NCBI GenBank assembly: GCA_036386655.1
Contig: DASVVG010000225.1
Location: forward strand, 1-28,305
DNA from: JAHWJX01 sp036386655
Lineage (GTDB): Bacteria; Pseudomonadota; Alphaproteobacteria; Caulobacterales; Caulobacteraceae
Direction: 5' to 3'
DNA: 28,305 bases
Of this stretch, positions 8,926 to 16,620 are shown piece after piece. A program made the translations under genes and the position numbers. Below the pieces are notes generated by a model that had not been told where the DNA came from, did not search any database, and was given only the letters and a program-made list of their open reading frames with translations. The first letter of the stretch is position 1. The number at the start of each line of letters is the position of its first letter.

Positions 8926-10298
8926 CAGCGGATCGCGATCAGTTCCGCCTCGTCCGTCACGACGTAGACCATGCCGTTGGCCGCGATCGGCGTCAGGAAG
9001 GCGGGCGAGCCGAGGCGGATGGTCTTGGTCACTTGCCCGGTCATGGGATCGACCGTGACCGCGTCGCCTTCGGTCGACACCAGGATCAGCCGGTTCGACG
9101 CCAGCAGCGGTCCAGACCAGACCGGCCGGACCTCACGGTCGAAGAACCCGAACACGCCGCCCTGCTTGCGGGTGCGCCCCCGGTTCAGCTCCGTGAGCCA
9201 GTAGATCTGCCCGGAGTCCCGCGCCGCCGCGATCAGCTCGCCGGCCTTGGACACCGCGAACACAACGTCGCCCGCGGGCGCCGGCGTGGTCAGGCTGGCC
9301 AGCGGAACGCTCCAGCGGCGCTGGCCGGTGCGCAGGTCGGTGGCCGAGAAGACGCCCGAGTGGCTCGCCGCGTAGACGTCGCCCCGGTAGATCACCGGCC
9401 GTCCCGCGATGTCCCGGATCTCGGACAGGGCCGTCGTGCGGCTCGCGCGCGACAGCACGTCCGTCCACAGCTCGCTGCCGTTCTGCAGCCGCAGCGCGGC
9501 CAGCTCGCCCGAGGAGAACGGCGCCACCACCACGTCGCCCGACACCGCCGGGCTCGACGAGATCGCGAACCGCGCCGGCTCCACCAGGCCCTGGTAGGTC
9601 CACGCCTGCGCGCCCGTTGCGGTCTCCAGCGCGATGATCTCGTTCTCGGTGCTGATCGCGAACACGCGGCCAGCCGCCACTGTCGGCGCGCCCCGCACCG
9701 GGGCTTCCGTGGGCGTGCGCCAGACCACCGCGCCGGTCGCCGCGTCGAGCGCGGCGATGAAGCGGAAGCCGGAGCTGACGTAGACGCGACCGTCCGCGTG
9801 CGCCACGCCGCCGCCGTACGCCACACGATCGCGCCTATCGGTGGGGGTCAGGTTCACCCGCCAGACTTGGCCGCCGTTGCTCGCGTCGAGCGCCGAAACC
9901 GTCGCCTCTCCGTCCATCACGAAGATGCGGCCGCCGGCGGCGACCGGGGGCGCCGTCACCTGGTTCCGCCGGGAAGATCCCTGGCCGAAGTCGCGGCGCC
10001 ACGCGATCTCGAACGCCGGTGCGGCCTCGGCGTGCTCCACCGACTGCTCCGGCGTACCGCCGGGAAGCGGCCACTCCGCGACGGCCACGGGGGGCGGCAG
10101 CGTGAACGTCGCGCCCTTCAGCGCCTCGGCCGGCGTGATCGTCTGGTCGAGCGCGATGACCGAGATGCGCTTGCCCTCGGCCGCCGTGGTTTCGCCCGCG
10201 TCGCCGCCGCGACCGAAGGGGTTGAGGTTACGGATGGTGCCGCAGGCCGCGAGGCTCGCCGTGAGCGCCAGAAGCGGGAGAAGACGGGACAGCTTCAT
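8925..10298 (-). CDS. bamB: BamB-like outer-membrane assembly lipoprotein (PQQ-type beta propeller)
   Basis: BamB is a lipoprotein of the BAM complex that inserts beta-barrel proteins into the outer membrane. The 457-residue product begins with a lipoprotein signal peptide whose lipobox LAAC ends at Cys19, followed by a short Gly/Asn linker. The rest is a run of PQQ-like beta-propeller blades, seen as repeated patterns such as VSALDASNGGQVWRVNL, IAALDAATGAVVWRTP and ATDLRTGQRRWSVPL. True PQQ enzymes are excluded by the lipobox, the context and the length. It overlaps the YfgM-like gene upstream (ATGA) and touches der downstream. It is about 65 residues longer than E. coli BamB, mostly in the N-terminal linker region. 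Assignment rests on fold plus gene order, so I hold it slightly below certain. Confidence 0.9.
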   Translation of the reverse strand: MKLSRLLPLLALTASLAACGTIRNLNPFGRGGDAGETTAAEGKRISVIALDQTITPAEALKGATFTLPPPVAVAEWPLPGGTPEQSVEHAEAAPAFEIAWRRDFGQGSSRRNQVTAPPVAAGGRIFVMDGEATVSALDASNGGQVWRVNLTPTDRRDRVAYGGGVAHADGRVYVSSGFRFIAALDAATGAVVWRTPTEAPVRGAPTVAAGRVFAISTENEIIALETATGAQAWTYQGLVEPARFAISSSPAVSGDVVVAPFSSGELAALRLQNGSELWTDVLSRASRTTALSEIRDIAGRPVIYRGDVYAASHSGVFSATDLRTGQRRWSVPLASLTTPAPAGDVVFAVSKAGELIAAARDSGQIYWLTELNRGRTRKQGGVFGFFDREVRPVWSGPLLASNRLILVSTEGDAVTVDPMTGQVTKTIRLGSPAFLTPIAANGMVYVVTDEAELIAIR

Positions 10299-11062
10299 TG
10301 CGGGGCACTCGGGGTCGTGGCGGGAGCAGGACGGAGGGCGGCGGCCGCCGGGCTGGGCGCCGTGGCGGACGGAGGAGCCGCCGCCGGCCTGGCGGAGAGG
10401 ATGGCGGGAACCTGGGCTGCGGCGCCCGACGTGATCGCCGCGACCATCGCCTGCGCCCGCGCGCGGGCCTCGTCGGAGACGTCGAGCGACTGGGAGATCA
10501 CCACGAAGTCCGCGCGCGCGTCGGCGGCGCGGCCGGCCTGCAGCTTCGCCATCGCCAGGGCCTCGCGCGCCACCAGCCGGTAGGGGCGGCCCTCCTCGGT
10601 CAGCGGGCGAAGGCGCGTCTCGACGGCGGTGAACGGCGCGTAGTCCATGATCACGAACGCCGCCTTCAGGCGCGCCGCGTCCTCGATCAGCTCGTTGGAG
10701 GCCGCGTCGGCCGCGCGGTCGTACAGGGGCACGGCTTCACGCGGCTTGTTCTCCGAAATGCGAAGGTTGCCGAGCTGCATCAGAGCCAGCGACTTGTATC
10801 CGGCGGCGCCGCTCTCCGAGACCTCGGTGAACAGGCGCTGCGCCCGCGGCCGATCCGCCTGCGAGGCTTCCAGAGCCGCGGCGTAGGTCTGGGAGGCCTT
10901 CTGCGCCTGGCGCTGGCGCCACTCGCCGTAGCCCCAGATGCCGAGCGCGATCACCAGCGCGAGCAGGAGCGCGCCCGCGACCCACGGCAGGGCGCGCTTG
11001 GTCCACGAGGTGTAGCGCTCAGTCCTGAGCTGCTCCTCGACCTCTTCGAAAACGTCGACCAC
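10295..11062 (-). CDS. YfgM-like tetratricopeptide membrane protein
   Basis: The 255-residue product fits YfgM, an inner-membrane protein with a periplasmic TPR region that in E. coli associates with the Sec translocon and the chaperone PpiD. Residues 1-25 are cytosolic (VFEEVEEQLRTERYTSW), a single transmembrane helix lies at about residues 26-46, and the following helices carry TPR-like patterns (GYKSLALMQLGNLRISENKP, EALAMAKLQAGRAADARADF). The C-terminal 45 residues are a low-complexity Ala/Pro/Ser tail. The start is GTG at 11062, since the family's N-terminal VFEEVEEQLR motif begins at once. It comes first in the yfgM-bamB-der group, overlapping bamB by ATGA, and lies 73 bases downstream of panB. 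Confidence 0.85.
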   Translation of the reverse strand: MVDVFEEVEEQLRTERYTSWTKRALPWVAGALLLALVIALGIWGYGEWRQRQAQKASQTYAAALEASQADRPRAQRLFTEVSESGAAGYKSLALMQLGNLRISENKPREAVPLYDRAADAASNELIEDAARLKAAFVIMDYAPFTAVETRLRPLTEEGRPYRLVAREALAMAKLQAGRAADARADFVVISQSLDVSDEARARAQAMVAAITSGAAAQVPAILSARPAAAPPSATAPSPAAAALRPAPATTPSAPQ

Positions 11063-11098
11063 CGGGGCTCCGCGCTCCAGAGAAAATCAGGCGCGGAC

Positions 11099-11128
11099 CC
11101 TATAGCGCCCGCACCGCCGGCGCCACAA
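11099..11128 (-). promoter_or_regulatory. Candidate promoter ahead of the yfgM-bamB-der group
   Basis: On the minus strand TTGTGG (11128-11123) and TATAGG (11104-11099) are 18 bases apart, in the 73-base gap after the panB stop. The predicted transcription start is about 30 bases upstream of the GTG at 11062, leaving room for the GGAG in that leader. The match is by eye and moderate, so read-through from panB remains possible. Confidence 0.35.
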
Positions 11129-11135
11129 CGCGCGC

Positions 11136-11966
11136 CTAGCTTCCGGTCTTGCGGGCGAAATAGGTCTCCGCCTCGGCGGGGAACCGGCGCGCGCGCACGT
11201 CCTCGGCATAGGCGCGCACGGCCCGCCCGATCTCGCCGCGCAGTTCGGCGTAACGGCGGACGAACCGAGGCGTCCAGTCGAACAACCCCAACAGGTCGTC
11301 GGTGACCAGAATTTGACCGTCGCACCCCGCCGACGCCCCGATGCCGATGGTGGGAGCGCGCACCGCCTCGGTGATCTCGCGCGCCAGGCCCTCCGCGACG
11401 CCCTCGATCACCAAAGCGAAGGCGCCGGCCTCAACGGTGGCCTTCGCCTCCGCCATCACGCGGGCGCGGTCGGCATCGTCCCGGCCTTTGGCCTTGAACC
11501 CGCCCTCCACGAGCACGGCCTGGGGTCTCAGTCCCACATGCCCCATGACGGGGACGCCGCGGTCCACCAGGTAGCGCACAGTCTCCGCGATCACGGGGCC
11601 GCTCTCGACCTTGATGGCCTGCGCCCCGGTCTCCTTCATCACCCGCACCGCGTTGGCGAAGGCGACCTCCGGCCCCGCCTCGTAGGAGCCGAACGGCATG
11701 TCGATCACGACCATCGCCCGCTTGGCCCCGCGCATGACCGCCTGGCCGTGCAGGATCATCATTTCCAGCGTGACCCCGACGGTGGTCGGCAGCCCGTGCA
11801 CGACCATGCCGACCGAGTCGCCGACCAGCAGCACGTCGCAGACTTCGTCCAGGATCTCAGCGACCGGCGCGGTGTAGGCCGTGAGGCAGACGAGCGGCTC
11901 CCCGCCCTTGCGCGCGAGCACGTCGGCGGCGGTCAACCGCCGGTCCTGCGGGCGCTGCGCGGACAC
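11136..11966 (-). CDS. panB: 3-methyl-2-oxobutanoate hydroxymethyltransferase PanB
   Basis: PanB makes ketopantoate from alpha-ketoisovalerate and methylene-tetrahydrofolate, the first step of pantothenate (and so coenzyme A) synthesis. The 276-residue protein has all the family marks: LTAYTAPVAEILDE, the metal-binding VGDSVGMVVHG, IDMPFGSYE, AIKVESG, GHVGLRPQ, VIEGV, and a C-terminal TDDLLGLFDWTPRFVRRY. The start is GTG at 11966; the next internal Met is far too late. The gene begins three bases after the stop of the putative anti-sigma gene, so it is probably on the same transcript. panC is not in the window. Placement of panB between an ECF sigma operon and yfgM-bamB-der has no evident metabolic reason. 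Confidence 0.97.
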   Translation of the reverse strand: MSAQRPQDRRLTAADVLARKGGEPLVCLTAYTAPVAEILDEVCDVLLVGDSVGMVVHGLPTTVGVTLEMMILHGQAVMRGAKRAMVVIDMPFGSYEAGPEVAFANAVRVMKETGAQAIKVESGPVIAETVRYLVDRGVPVMGHVGLRPQAVLVEGGFKAKGRDDADRARVMAEAKATVEAGAFALVIEGVAEGLAREITEAVRAPTIGIGASAGCDGQILVTDDLLGLFDWTPRFVRRYAELRGEIGRAVRAYAEDVRARRFPAEAETYFARKTGS

Positions 11967-11969
11967 GCC

Positions 11970-12347
11970 CTAAAACGCGTCCGCCGCTCGGGTGACGGCG
12001 AGCGTCAGGGCGAGGCCCGCGAGGGCGGCGATCACCCACATCGCCTCGCCGCTGAGCAGGCTCTGGGACTGAAGGCCCTCGTACCAGGCCCTCCCCGCTT
12101 CGGTGTCGAGGTCGAGCCGCACCGGCCCGATGGCCTGCGCCAACCGCCCGTACAACTCTCCGCCGAGCGTCTGCGTCACCGCTATGACGCCGCCGATCGC
12201 TCCCGCCGCACCGATGAAGCCGCGGCGCAGGGACCACTCGCGGTCCAGCCGTGCCTCGACCCGGGCGGCGAACGCCTCCGGATCCTGGACGCGCGGCGGC
12301 TGGGCGAACAGTCGCTCCAGGCGTCCTTCGAAGCTGGCGTCAGACAT
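11970..12347 (-). CDS. Small two-helix membrane protein, putative anti-sigma factor
   Basis: The product has 125 residues. An N-terminal cytosolic part of about 50 residues (MSDASFEGRLERLFAQPPRV, then DPEAFAARVEARLDREW) is followed by two hydrophobic segments, at about residues 55-75 and 103-121. I know no named family for it. Position suggests a role: it starts eight bases inside the ECF sigma factor gene's end, and such membrane proteins encoded directly after ECF sigma genes are often their anti-sigma factors, with the cytosolic N-terminus binding the sigma. No zinc-binding HxxxCxxC motif is present, so it is not a ZAS-type anti-sigma, and it has two helices rather than the six of NrsF. 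I chose ATG at 12347 because AGGAG lies a few bases upstream. The frame stays open to 12419, but that extension is antisense-like to the sigma frame. Confidence 0.6.
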   Translation of the reverse strand: MSDASFEGRLERLFAQPPRVQDPEAFAARVEARLDREWSLRRGFIGAAGAIGGVIAVTQTLGGELYGRLAQAIGPVRLDLDTEAGRAWYEGLQSQSLLSGEAMWVIAALAGLALTLAVTRAADAF

Positions 12348-12915
12348 GTGCCCGCTCCTGCGGTTCGAACCCGGGCGCCGCCAGGCGGAGCCTGAGCTTA
12401 TCCAGACCACGTTTGACATGGGACTTCACCGTTCCCAAGGGAACATTCAAGGTTTCCGATGCCTGCGAGTGCGAGAAGCCCGCGCCGTAACAGAGGCTCA
12501 CGCACATCCGTTCCGCCGGGGACAGCGACCGCAGCGCCTCGTCTAGGTCGATCCGCGACGCCGCCGCACCCTCGCCCCCCGAGACCTCGTCGTCCGCCGG
12601 CTCCGCGCCCAAGACTTCCCCGTTGCGCTTGCGCCAGCCGCGGACATAGGCCCGCGCCGCGATCCGCTTCACCCAGCCGCCGAACGCCCCTTCGCCGCGG
12701 AAGTCGCCGATGCGCGAGAACGCCGTCAGGAAGGCGTCCTGCGCGACGTCGTCGGCCGTCGCGGGGTCGGCGCCCATTCTCATGAGCAGCCCCCGAACGC
12801 CCGGATTGTGCCGGCGCACCAGCTCGCCGAAGGCCCGACGGTCGCCCGCCGCCGCGAGGGCGGCGAGCTCCATGTCGTGCATTCCGCTTCGGTTCGCCGA
12901 GGTGAGGCCCCCCAT
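12340..12915 (-). CDS. ECF (sigma-70 family, extracytoplasmic function) RNA polymerase sigma factor
   Basis: This 191-residue protein has only regions 2 and 4 of sigma-70, as ECF sigma factors do. Region 2 covers about residues 25-95, with AFGELVRRHNPGVRGLLMRM, the core-binding TADDVAQDAFLTAFSRI, and the GWVKRIAARAYVRGWRKR helix that would meet the -10 element. An acidic linker of about 30 residues follows. Region 4, about residues 128-180, has LSPAERMCVSLCYGAGFSHS and the helix-turn-helix ASETLNVPLGTVKSHVKRGL. The start is ATG at 12915, with AGGAG six bases upstream; the internal Met at residues 12 and 15 are alternatives. It sits 22 bases after a DUF6249-like gene and overlaps the putative anti-sigma gene by eight bases. 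The regulon and inducing signal cannot be told from the sequence. Confidence 0.95.
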   Translation of the reverse strand: MGGLTSANRSGMHDMELAALAAAGDRRAFGELVRRHNPGVRGLLMRMGADPATADDVAQDAFLTAFSRIGDFRGEGAFGGWVKRIAARAYVRGWRKRNGEVLGAEPADDEVSGGEGAAASRIDLDEALRSLSPAERMCVSLCYGAGFSHSQASETLNVPLGTVKSHVKRGLDKLRLRLAAPGFEPQERAHV

Positions 12916-12937
12916 GGCCGGCTCCTGCGCTTCGGGA

Positions 12938-13333
12938 TCAGCGCTCGAGGTTCTCGGTCGGACGTCCGCGCTTGGCGGCCCAGAAGGCGATGAACGCCAG
13001 GCCGATGAAGCCGGGGAACGCGGCCGCGGCGCTCAGGCCCGCGAGCGAGTGCCCGTCGGAGATGTCGTTGGTCACGAGCCCCATGGTGATCATGGCCAGC
13101 GCCACCGCGATCAGGATGATGCCGACCCGCAGGTCCCGCTCTGCGCTGGGCCGCGCGCGCTCGCCCTGCTGGATCGCGGCGATGATCGCGGGGTCGACGG
13201 GCTGGCCGCGCTCGTAAGCGACACGGAGGGTGTCGTGAAGCTTCGCCCGCTCCTTGGAGCGGAAGTACACGGGCAGCGCCACCACCGCGACGATCATCGC
13301 GAAGAAGCTGATCGGTATCCAGATTTCGTCCAT
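12938..13333 (-). CDS. DUF6249-like small membrane protein
   Basis: A 131-residue protein with an N-terminal helix IWIPISFFAMIVAVVALPVY, a charged cytosolic segment (FRSKERAKLHDTLRVAYERG then QPVDPAIIAAIQQG), and two more hydrophobic stretches (about residues 68-88 and 99-119), ending in a basic-acidic tail. The layout matches small proteins commonly annotated DUF6249 that are encoded next to ECF sigma factors, as here; the function is unknown. I chose ATG at 13333 because the first helix begins four residues later and GGGA lies just upstream. The frame is open to 13537 with no membrane or domain signal. It heads the minus-strand run and is the likely first gene of the sigma operon. Confidence 0.75.
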   Translation of the reverse strand: MDEIWIPISFFAMIVAVVALPVYFRSKERAKLHDTLRVAYERGQPVDPAIIAAIQQGERARPSAERDLRVGIILIAVALAMITMGLVTNDISDGHSLAGLSAAAAFPGFIGLAFIAFWAAKRGRPTENLER

Positions 13334-13462
13334 TGGCTTGTTCCCTGTCTCGAAGCGGCCCGCGACGACCGCGTTCCTTGACCATGAGAGGCCGGGACCT
13401 CCGCCGGCAGAGGCGCCGCGCCGGGTGAAATCTTCGTAAGGGTCCGTCCCCTCGCCGGTTGA

Positions 13463-13491
13463 CGTATACTCAAGCTTGTGGCCCCTGTCGC
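13463..13491 (-). promoter_or_regulatory. Candidate promoter for the DUF6249-ECF sigma operon
   Basis: On the minus strand GCGACA (13491-13486) and TATACG (13468-13463) are 17 bases apart, each with four of six consensus matches. The predicted transcript would have a leader of about 120 bases. The same short AT-rich island reads TATACT on the plus strand (13465-13470) and TTGACG at 13459-13464, so it could also serve the divergent glycosyltransferase gene. An ECF-type GGAAC also lies on the minus strand at 13374-13378. All are by-eye matches. Confidence 0.3.
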
Positions 13492-13512
13492 TGCGACTTC
13501 CGCGTGGGGCCG

Positions 13513-14883
13513 ATGAGGGACGGGCACGCTCGGACATCGCTGCCGCGCACGGGGGGCGCGACCGCGGGCGCGCAGCCGTTCTGCACGTCGCGCTGGAACG
13601 CGTCCGCCATCCGCCCGGGATGGGGCTCCGGCGCCGCCCTGACCGCGCTCGCGGCCTGCACGGCCGCGTTCGCGTTGACCGCGCCCGCGGCGGCCTCGAC
13701 CGTCCTCCACGCCCTCCTCTGGCCGACCTTCGGTCTCTCCGCGGGCCTGCGCCTCACCGCCGCGGCTGTCTCCCGCCGGTGCGAAGCGCCCGCCCCGGAC
13801 CTGCCGGAGGACGCGCTCCCGACCTACACCATCCTCGCCCCGCTCTATCGCGAGCACCGGGTGGCGGCGCAGCTGGTCGACGCGATCGCGCGGCTCGACT
13901 ACCCCGCCGACCGGCTGCAGGTCCTGCTCGTCCTCGAGCCGGACGACGCGGAGACCTGGCCGGCCCTGGCCGCGCTGCACCTGCCCGCCTGCTTCGAGAT
14001 CTTCGTCGCCCCGCCCGGCTCGCCCCGGACCAAGCCGCGCGCCTGCAACGAGGCGCTTGAGCACGCCCGCGGCGAGTTCCTGGTCATCTACGACGCGGAG
14101 GATCGGCCCGAGCCCCGCCAGCTGCGCGAGGCCGCCGCCCGCTTCCGGGCCGACCCCGAGGTCAGCTGCCTCCAGGCCCCGCTACGCATCGACCGTGCCC
14201 GCACCTTCCTCCAGCGGCAGTTCGCCCTCGAGTACGCGGCCCAGTTCGAAGTGATGCTGCCCGGCCTCCACCGCCTCGGCGCCCCCTTCCCGCTCGGCGG
14301 CTCCAGCAACCACTTCCGGACGGCCGTGCTCCGCGAGCTGGGCGGCTGGGACGCCTACAACGTCACGGAGGACGCCGACCTCGGGTTCCGCCTCGCCGCC
14401 GCCGGTCACCGGACCGGACTGCTCCGCACGCCCACCTGGGAGATCGCGCCGCGCGGGTCGGGGGCCTGGCTGCGCCAGCGGGGCCGCTGGCTGAAGGGCC
14501 ACCTGCAGACCTGGTGCGTCCACATGCGGCGTCCCGGGCCCGGCGGCTGGCCCCGGCTGCTCGGCCTTCAGGCGACGCTGGGGCTCGGGCTCGTCTCCGC
14601 CTTCGCGCACGCCCCGCTGCTCCTGCTGCTCCTGTTCGAGCTGTCGCGTTCGGGCGCGAACGGGCGAGCCTACGCGCTCGCGTTCGCGGGCGCCGGCTGG
14701 GGCGTATCGGTGCTGGTGATGGCGCTGGGCGCGGGACGCCGGAACCTGCCGTTCCGCTGGTCGGACGCGCTGGGCGCCCCCCTCTACTGGCCGTTGCACA
14801 CCATCGCGGCGGTGCGGGCGGTCATCGAGTGGTTCAGGCGTCCCTTCCACTGGGACAAGACCGACCACCGGCCGGTCCGGTGA
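13513..14883 (+). CDS. Membrane family-2 glycosyltransferase with processive-synthase motifs
   Basis: The product of about 456 residues has the motif set of processive GT2 enzymes such as cellulose or hyaluronan synthases. The donor-binding strand is YTILAPLYREH, the DxD-like site is IYDAEDRPEP, the acceptor-site acid motif is TEDADLGFRL, and QRGRWLKGHLQTW fits QxxRW. The N-terminal region has one or two hydrophobic helices before the catalytic domain, and at least three follow it (LGLGLVSAFAHAPLLLLLLF, YALAFAGAGWGVSVLVMALG, and YWPLHTIAAVRAVIEWF). There is no PilZ domain. So it probably polymerises a sugar and moves the chain through the inner membrane, though product and substrate are unknown. 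The start is uncertain: ATG at 13513 was preferred over GTG at 13504 and TTG at 13459, the last lying inside promoter-like sequence. It stands alone, divergent from the sigma operon. Confidence 0.85.
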   Translation: MRDGHARTSLPRTGGATAGAQPFCTSRWNASAIRPGWGSGAALTALAACTAAFALTAPAAASTVLHALLWPTFGLSAGLRLTAAAVSRRCEAPAPDLPEDALPTYTILAPLYREHRVAAQLVDAIARLDYPADRLQVLLVLEPDDAETWPALAALHLPACFEIFVAPPGSPRTKPRACNEALEHARGEFLVIYDAEDRPEPRQLREAAARFRADPEVSCLQAPLRIDRARTFLQRQFALEYAAQFEVMLPGLHRLGAPFPLGGSSNHFRTAVLRELGGWDAYNVTEDADLGFRLAAAGHRTGLLRTPTWEIAPRGSGAWLRQRGRWLKGHLQTWCVHMRRPGPGGWPRLLGLQATLGLGLVSAFAHAPLLLLLLFELSRSGANGRAYALAFAGAGWGVSVLVMALGAGRRNLPFRWSDALGAPLYWPLHTIAAVRAVIEWFRRPFHWDKTDHRPVR

Positions 14884-14885
14884 GC

Positions 14886-14909
14886 GGGGCGCGGCCGCAG
14901 CCGCGCCCC
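14886..14909. terminator. GC-rich hairpin between convergent genes, likely bidirectional terminator
   Basis: A perfect 10-bp stem (GGGGCGCGGC with GCCGCGCCCC) and a four-base loop CGCA fill most of the 34 bases between the glycosyltransferase stop (14881-14883) and the stop of the convergent APC permease. No T-run follows on either strand, so it is either a non-canonical intrinsic terminator or a barrier that stabilises both 3' ends. The position between converging genes supports that role. Confidence 0.6.
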
Positions 14910-14917
14910 CTCGTCCG

Positions 14918-16495
14918 TCAGGCGTCGCCGTCACGGATGCCGACGAGGTCGGCCGCGTACGGTGGCGTGCCCGCGTAGTCTTCCTCCTCCTGCACGCCCC
15001 TCGCGAGGTGCGAGTTCTTCACGCCGTAGAAGGCGTAGATCGCCGCGCCGATCAGCGCGTAGCAGGTCAGCAGGATCGCCGGGATCGGGTCGCCGGTGGC
15101 GGCCTTGCCGACGATGTCCAGCACCAGCGGCGCGATCATCACGAACGAGAACAGGATGCCCAGGATCGGGATGACCGGCCCGAACGGCACCCGGAAGGGC
15201 CGGCGCAGGTCGGGCCGCGAGCGGCGCAGGTGCATGACGCTCAGGCAGACGATGCCGAAGGCCGTGGCCGTGCCGAGGCTGACCAGGTCGCCCAGGATCG
15301 TGATCGGCAGCAGCGAGGCCGCGACGGCGATCAGGATCCCCAGGATGATGGTGCCCAGCCACGGAGTCCGGAACTTCGCGTGCAGCCGCGAGAACACCCG
15401 CGGCAGCAACCCGTCCCGCGCCATCGCGTAGAAGATGCGCGACTGGCCGTAGGTGAGGATCAGCATCACCGACGACAGGCCCGCGATGGTCCCGACTTTG
15501 ATCAGGATCGAGAACCACGGCATGCCCATCCGGTCCACCGCCAGCGCGATCGGGGCGGGAACGCCCAGCTCGCGGTAGGGCACGATCCCGGTCAGCACCG
15601 CCGCCGTCGCCATGTAGATGATGGTGCAGACCACGAGCGAGCCCAGGATGCCGACCGGCATGTCCTTGCCCGGGTTCTTGGCCTCGGCCGCCGCGGTCGA
15701 GACCGCCTCGAAGCCGACGTAGGCGAAGAAGATCACCGACGCCGCCCGGAACACGCCCGGCAGCCCGTAGGTGAACCCGCCCTCGTTCTCCGGGATGAAG
15801 GGCACCCAGTTGTCGGCGTTCACGAAGGCCACGCCCATGCCGATGAACAGCAGCAGGATGCCGACCTTGATGAACACGATGAAGTTGTTGACCGTCGCCG
15901 ACTCCGACACGCCGATCACCAGCAGCGCGGTCACCGCCAGGATGCCCAGCGCCGCCACGATGTTGAAGCCGCCGCCCGCCTGGAAGGTCAGCCCGCCTTC
16001 CGGCGCCGGCACCGCATTGATGAACGACGTCGCCATCGCGGCCGGAATGTCGGCTCCGAACTGGGCGAACAGGCTGACCACGTTGCCGGACCAGCCGGCC
16101 GCCACGGTCGCCGCGGCCACCCCGTATTCGAGCACGAGCAGCCAGCCCATGATCCAGGCGAACACCTCGCCCAGCGTCGTGTACGAGTAGGTGTAGGCCG
16201 ACCCGGCCACCGGCATCGTCGACGCCAGCTCGGCGTAGCAGAGGCCCGCGAAGGCGCAGGCCAGGCCCGCGATCACGAACGACAGCATCACCGCCGGCCC
16301 GGCGAAGTTGGCCGCCGCGCTCCCGGTGATGACGTAGATGCCTGCGCCGATGATGCAGCCGATGCCCAGCATCACCAGGTTGAGCGGGCCCAGGGTGCGC
16401 TTCATCGCGTGGCTGGTCGCCTCGCGTTGCACCTGGTCGATGGACTTCTTGATAGTGAGCCGTCCGCCTCGGCTCGGTGCTGCGTCGACAGCCAT
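14918..16495 (-). CDS. APC-family amino acid permease (CAT-like)
   Basis: A 525-residue inner-membrane transporter of the amino acid-polyamine-organocation superfamily. The consensus first helix appears as VMLGIGCIIGAGIYVITG near residues 41-58. AGLCYAELASTMPVAGSAY follows in helix 3, along with FFAYVGFEAVSTAAAEAKNP (the helix-7 region) and AKFRTPWLGTIILGILIA. About 12 to 14 hydrophobic segments are visible, and the tail is acidic. These features match bacterial permeases related to the cationic amino acid transporters (PF13520). The substrate cannot be told. I chose ATG at 16495 because AGGGG lies nine bases upstream; an ATG at 16558 would add 21 residues with no recognised motif. It is divergent from a second APC permease 126 bases away, suggesting an old duplication. 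Confidence 0.92.
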   Translation of the reverse strand: MAVDAAPSRGGRLTIKKSIDQVQREATSHAMKRTLGPLNLVMLGIGCIIGAGIYVITGSAAANFAGPAVMLSFVIAGLACAFAGLCYAELASTMPVAGSAYTYSYTTLGEVFAWIMGWLLVLEYGVAAATVAAGWSGNVVSLFAQFGADIPAAMATSFINAVPAPEGGLTFQAGGGFNIVAALGILAVTALLVIGVSESATVNNFIVFIKVGILLLFIGMGVAFVNADNWVPFIPENEGGFTYGLPGVFRAASVIFFAYVGFEAVSTAAAEAKNPGKDMPVGILGSLVVCTIIYMATAAVLTGIVPYRELGVPAPIALAVDRMGMPWFSILIKVGTIAGLSSVMLILTYGQSRIFYAMARDGLLPRVFSRLHAKFRTPWLGTIILGILIAVAASLLPITILGDLVSLGTATAFGIVCLSVMHLRRSRPDLRRPFRVPFGPVIPILGILFSFVMIAPLVLDIVGKAATGDPIPAILLTCYALIGAAIYAFYGVKNSHLARGVQEEEDYAGTPPYAADLVGIRDGDA

Positions 16496-16620
16496 ACGCG
16501 TTTTCCCCTCGAGCCGGTTCAGCCGGCCCTTGTGGAGGGGGACGTTAGAGAGAGACATCAAATGGCGCAACGATTCGGGCGCGGGCGCCTCGCGGGGCGC
16601 GAGGGCGGGCTCCTGACGCG

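Noticed and set aside
8925..10298. PQQ-dependent dehydrogenase
   Set aside because: Blades look PQQ-like, but the lipobox with Cys19, the length and the yfgM-bamB-der order point to BamB instead.
13459..13512. TTG at 13459 as the start of the glycosyltransferase
   Set aside because: It lies in promoter-like TTGACG/TATACT sequence and has no ribosome site; the extra residues show no family match. ATG at 13513 is preferred.
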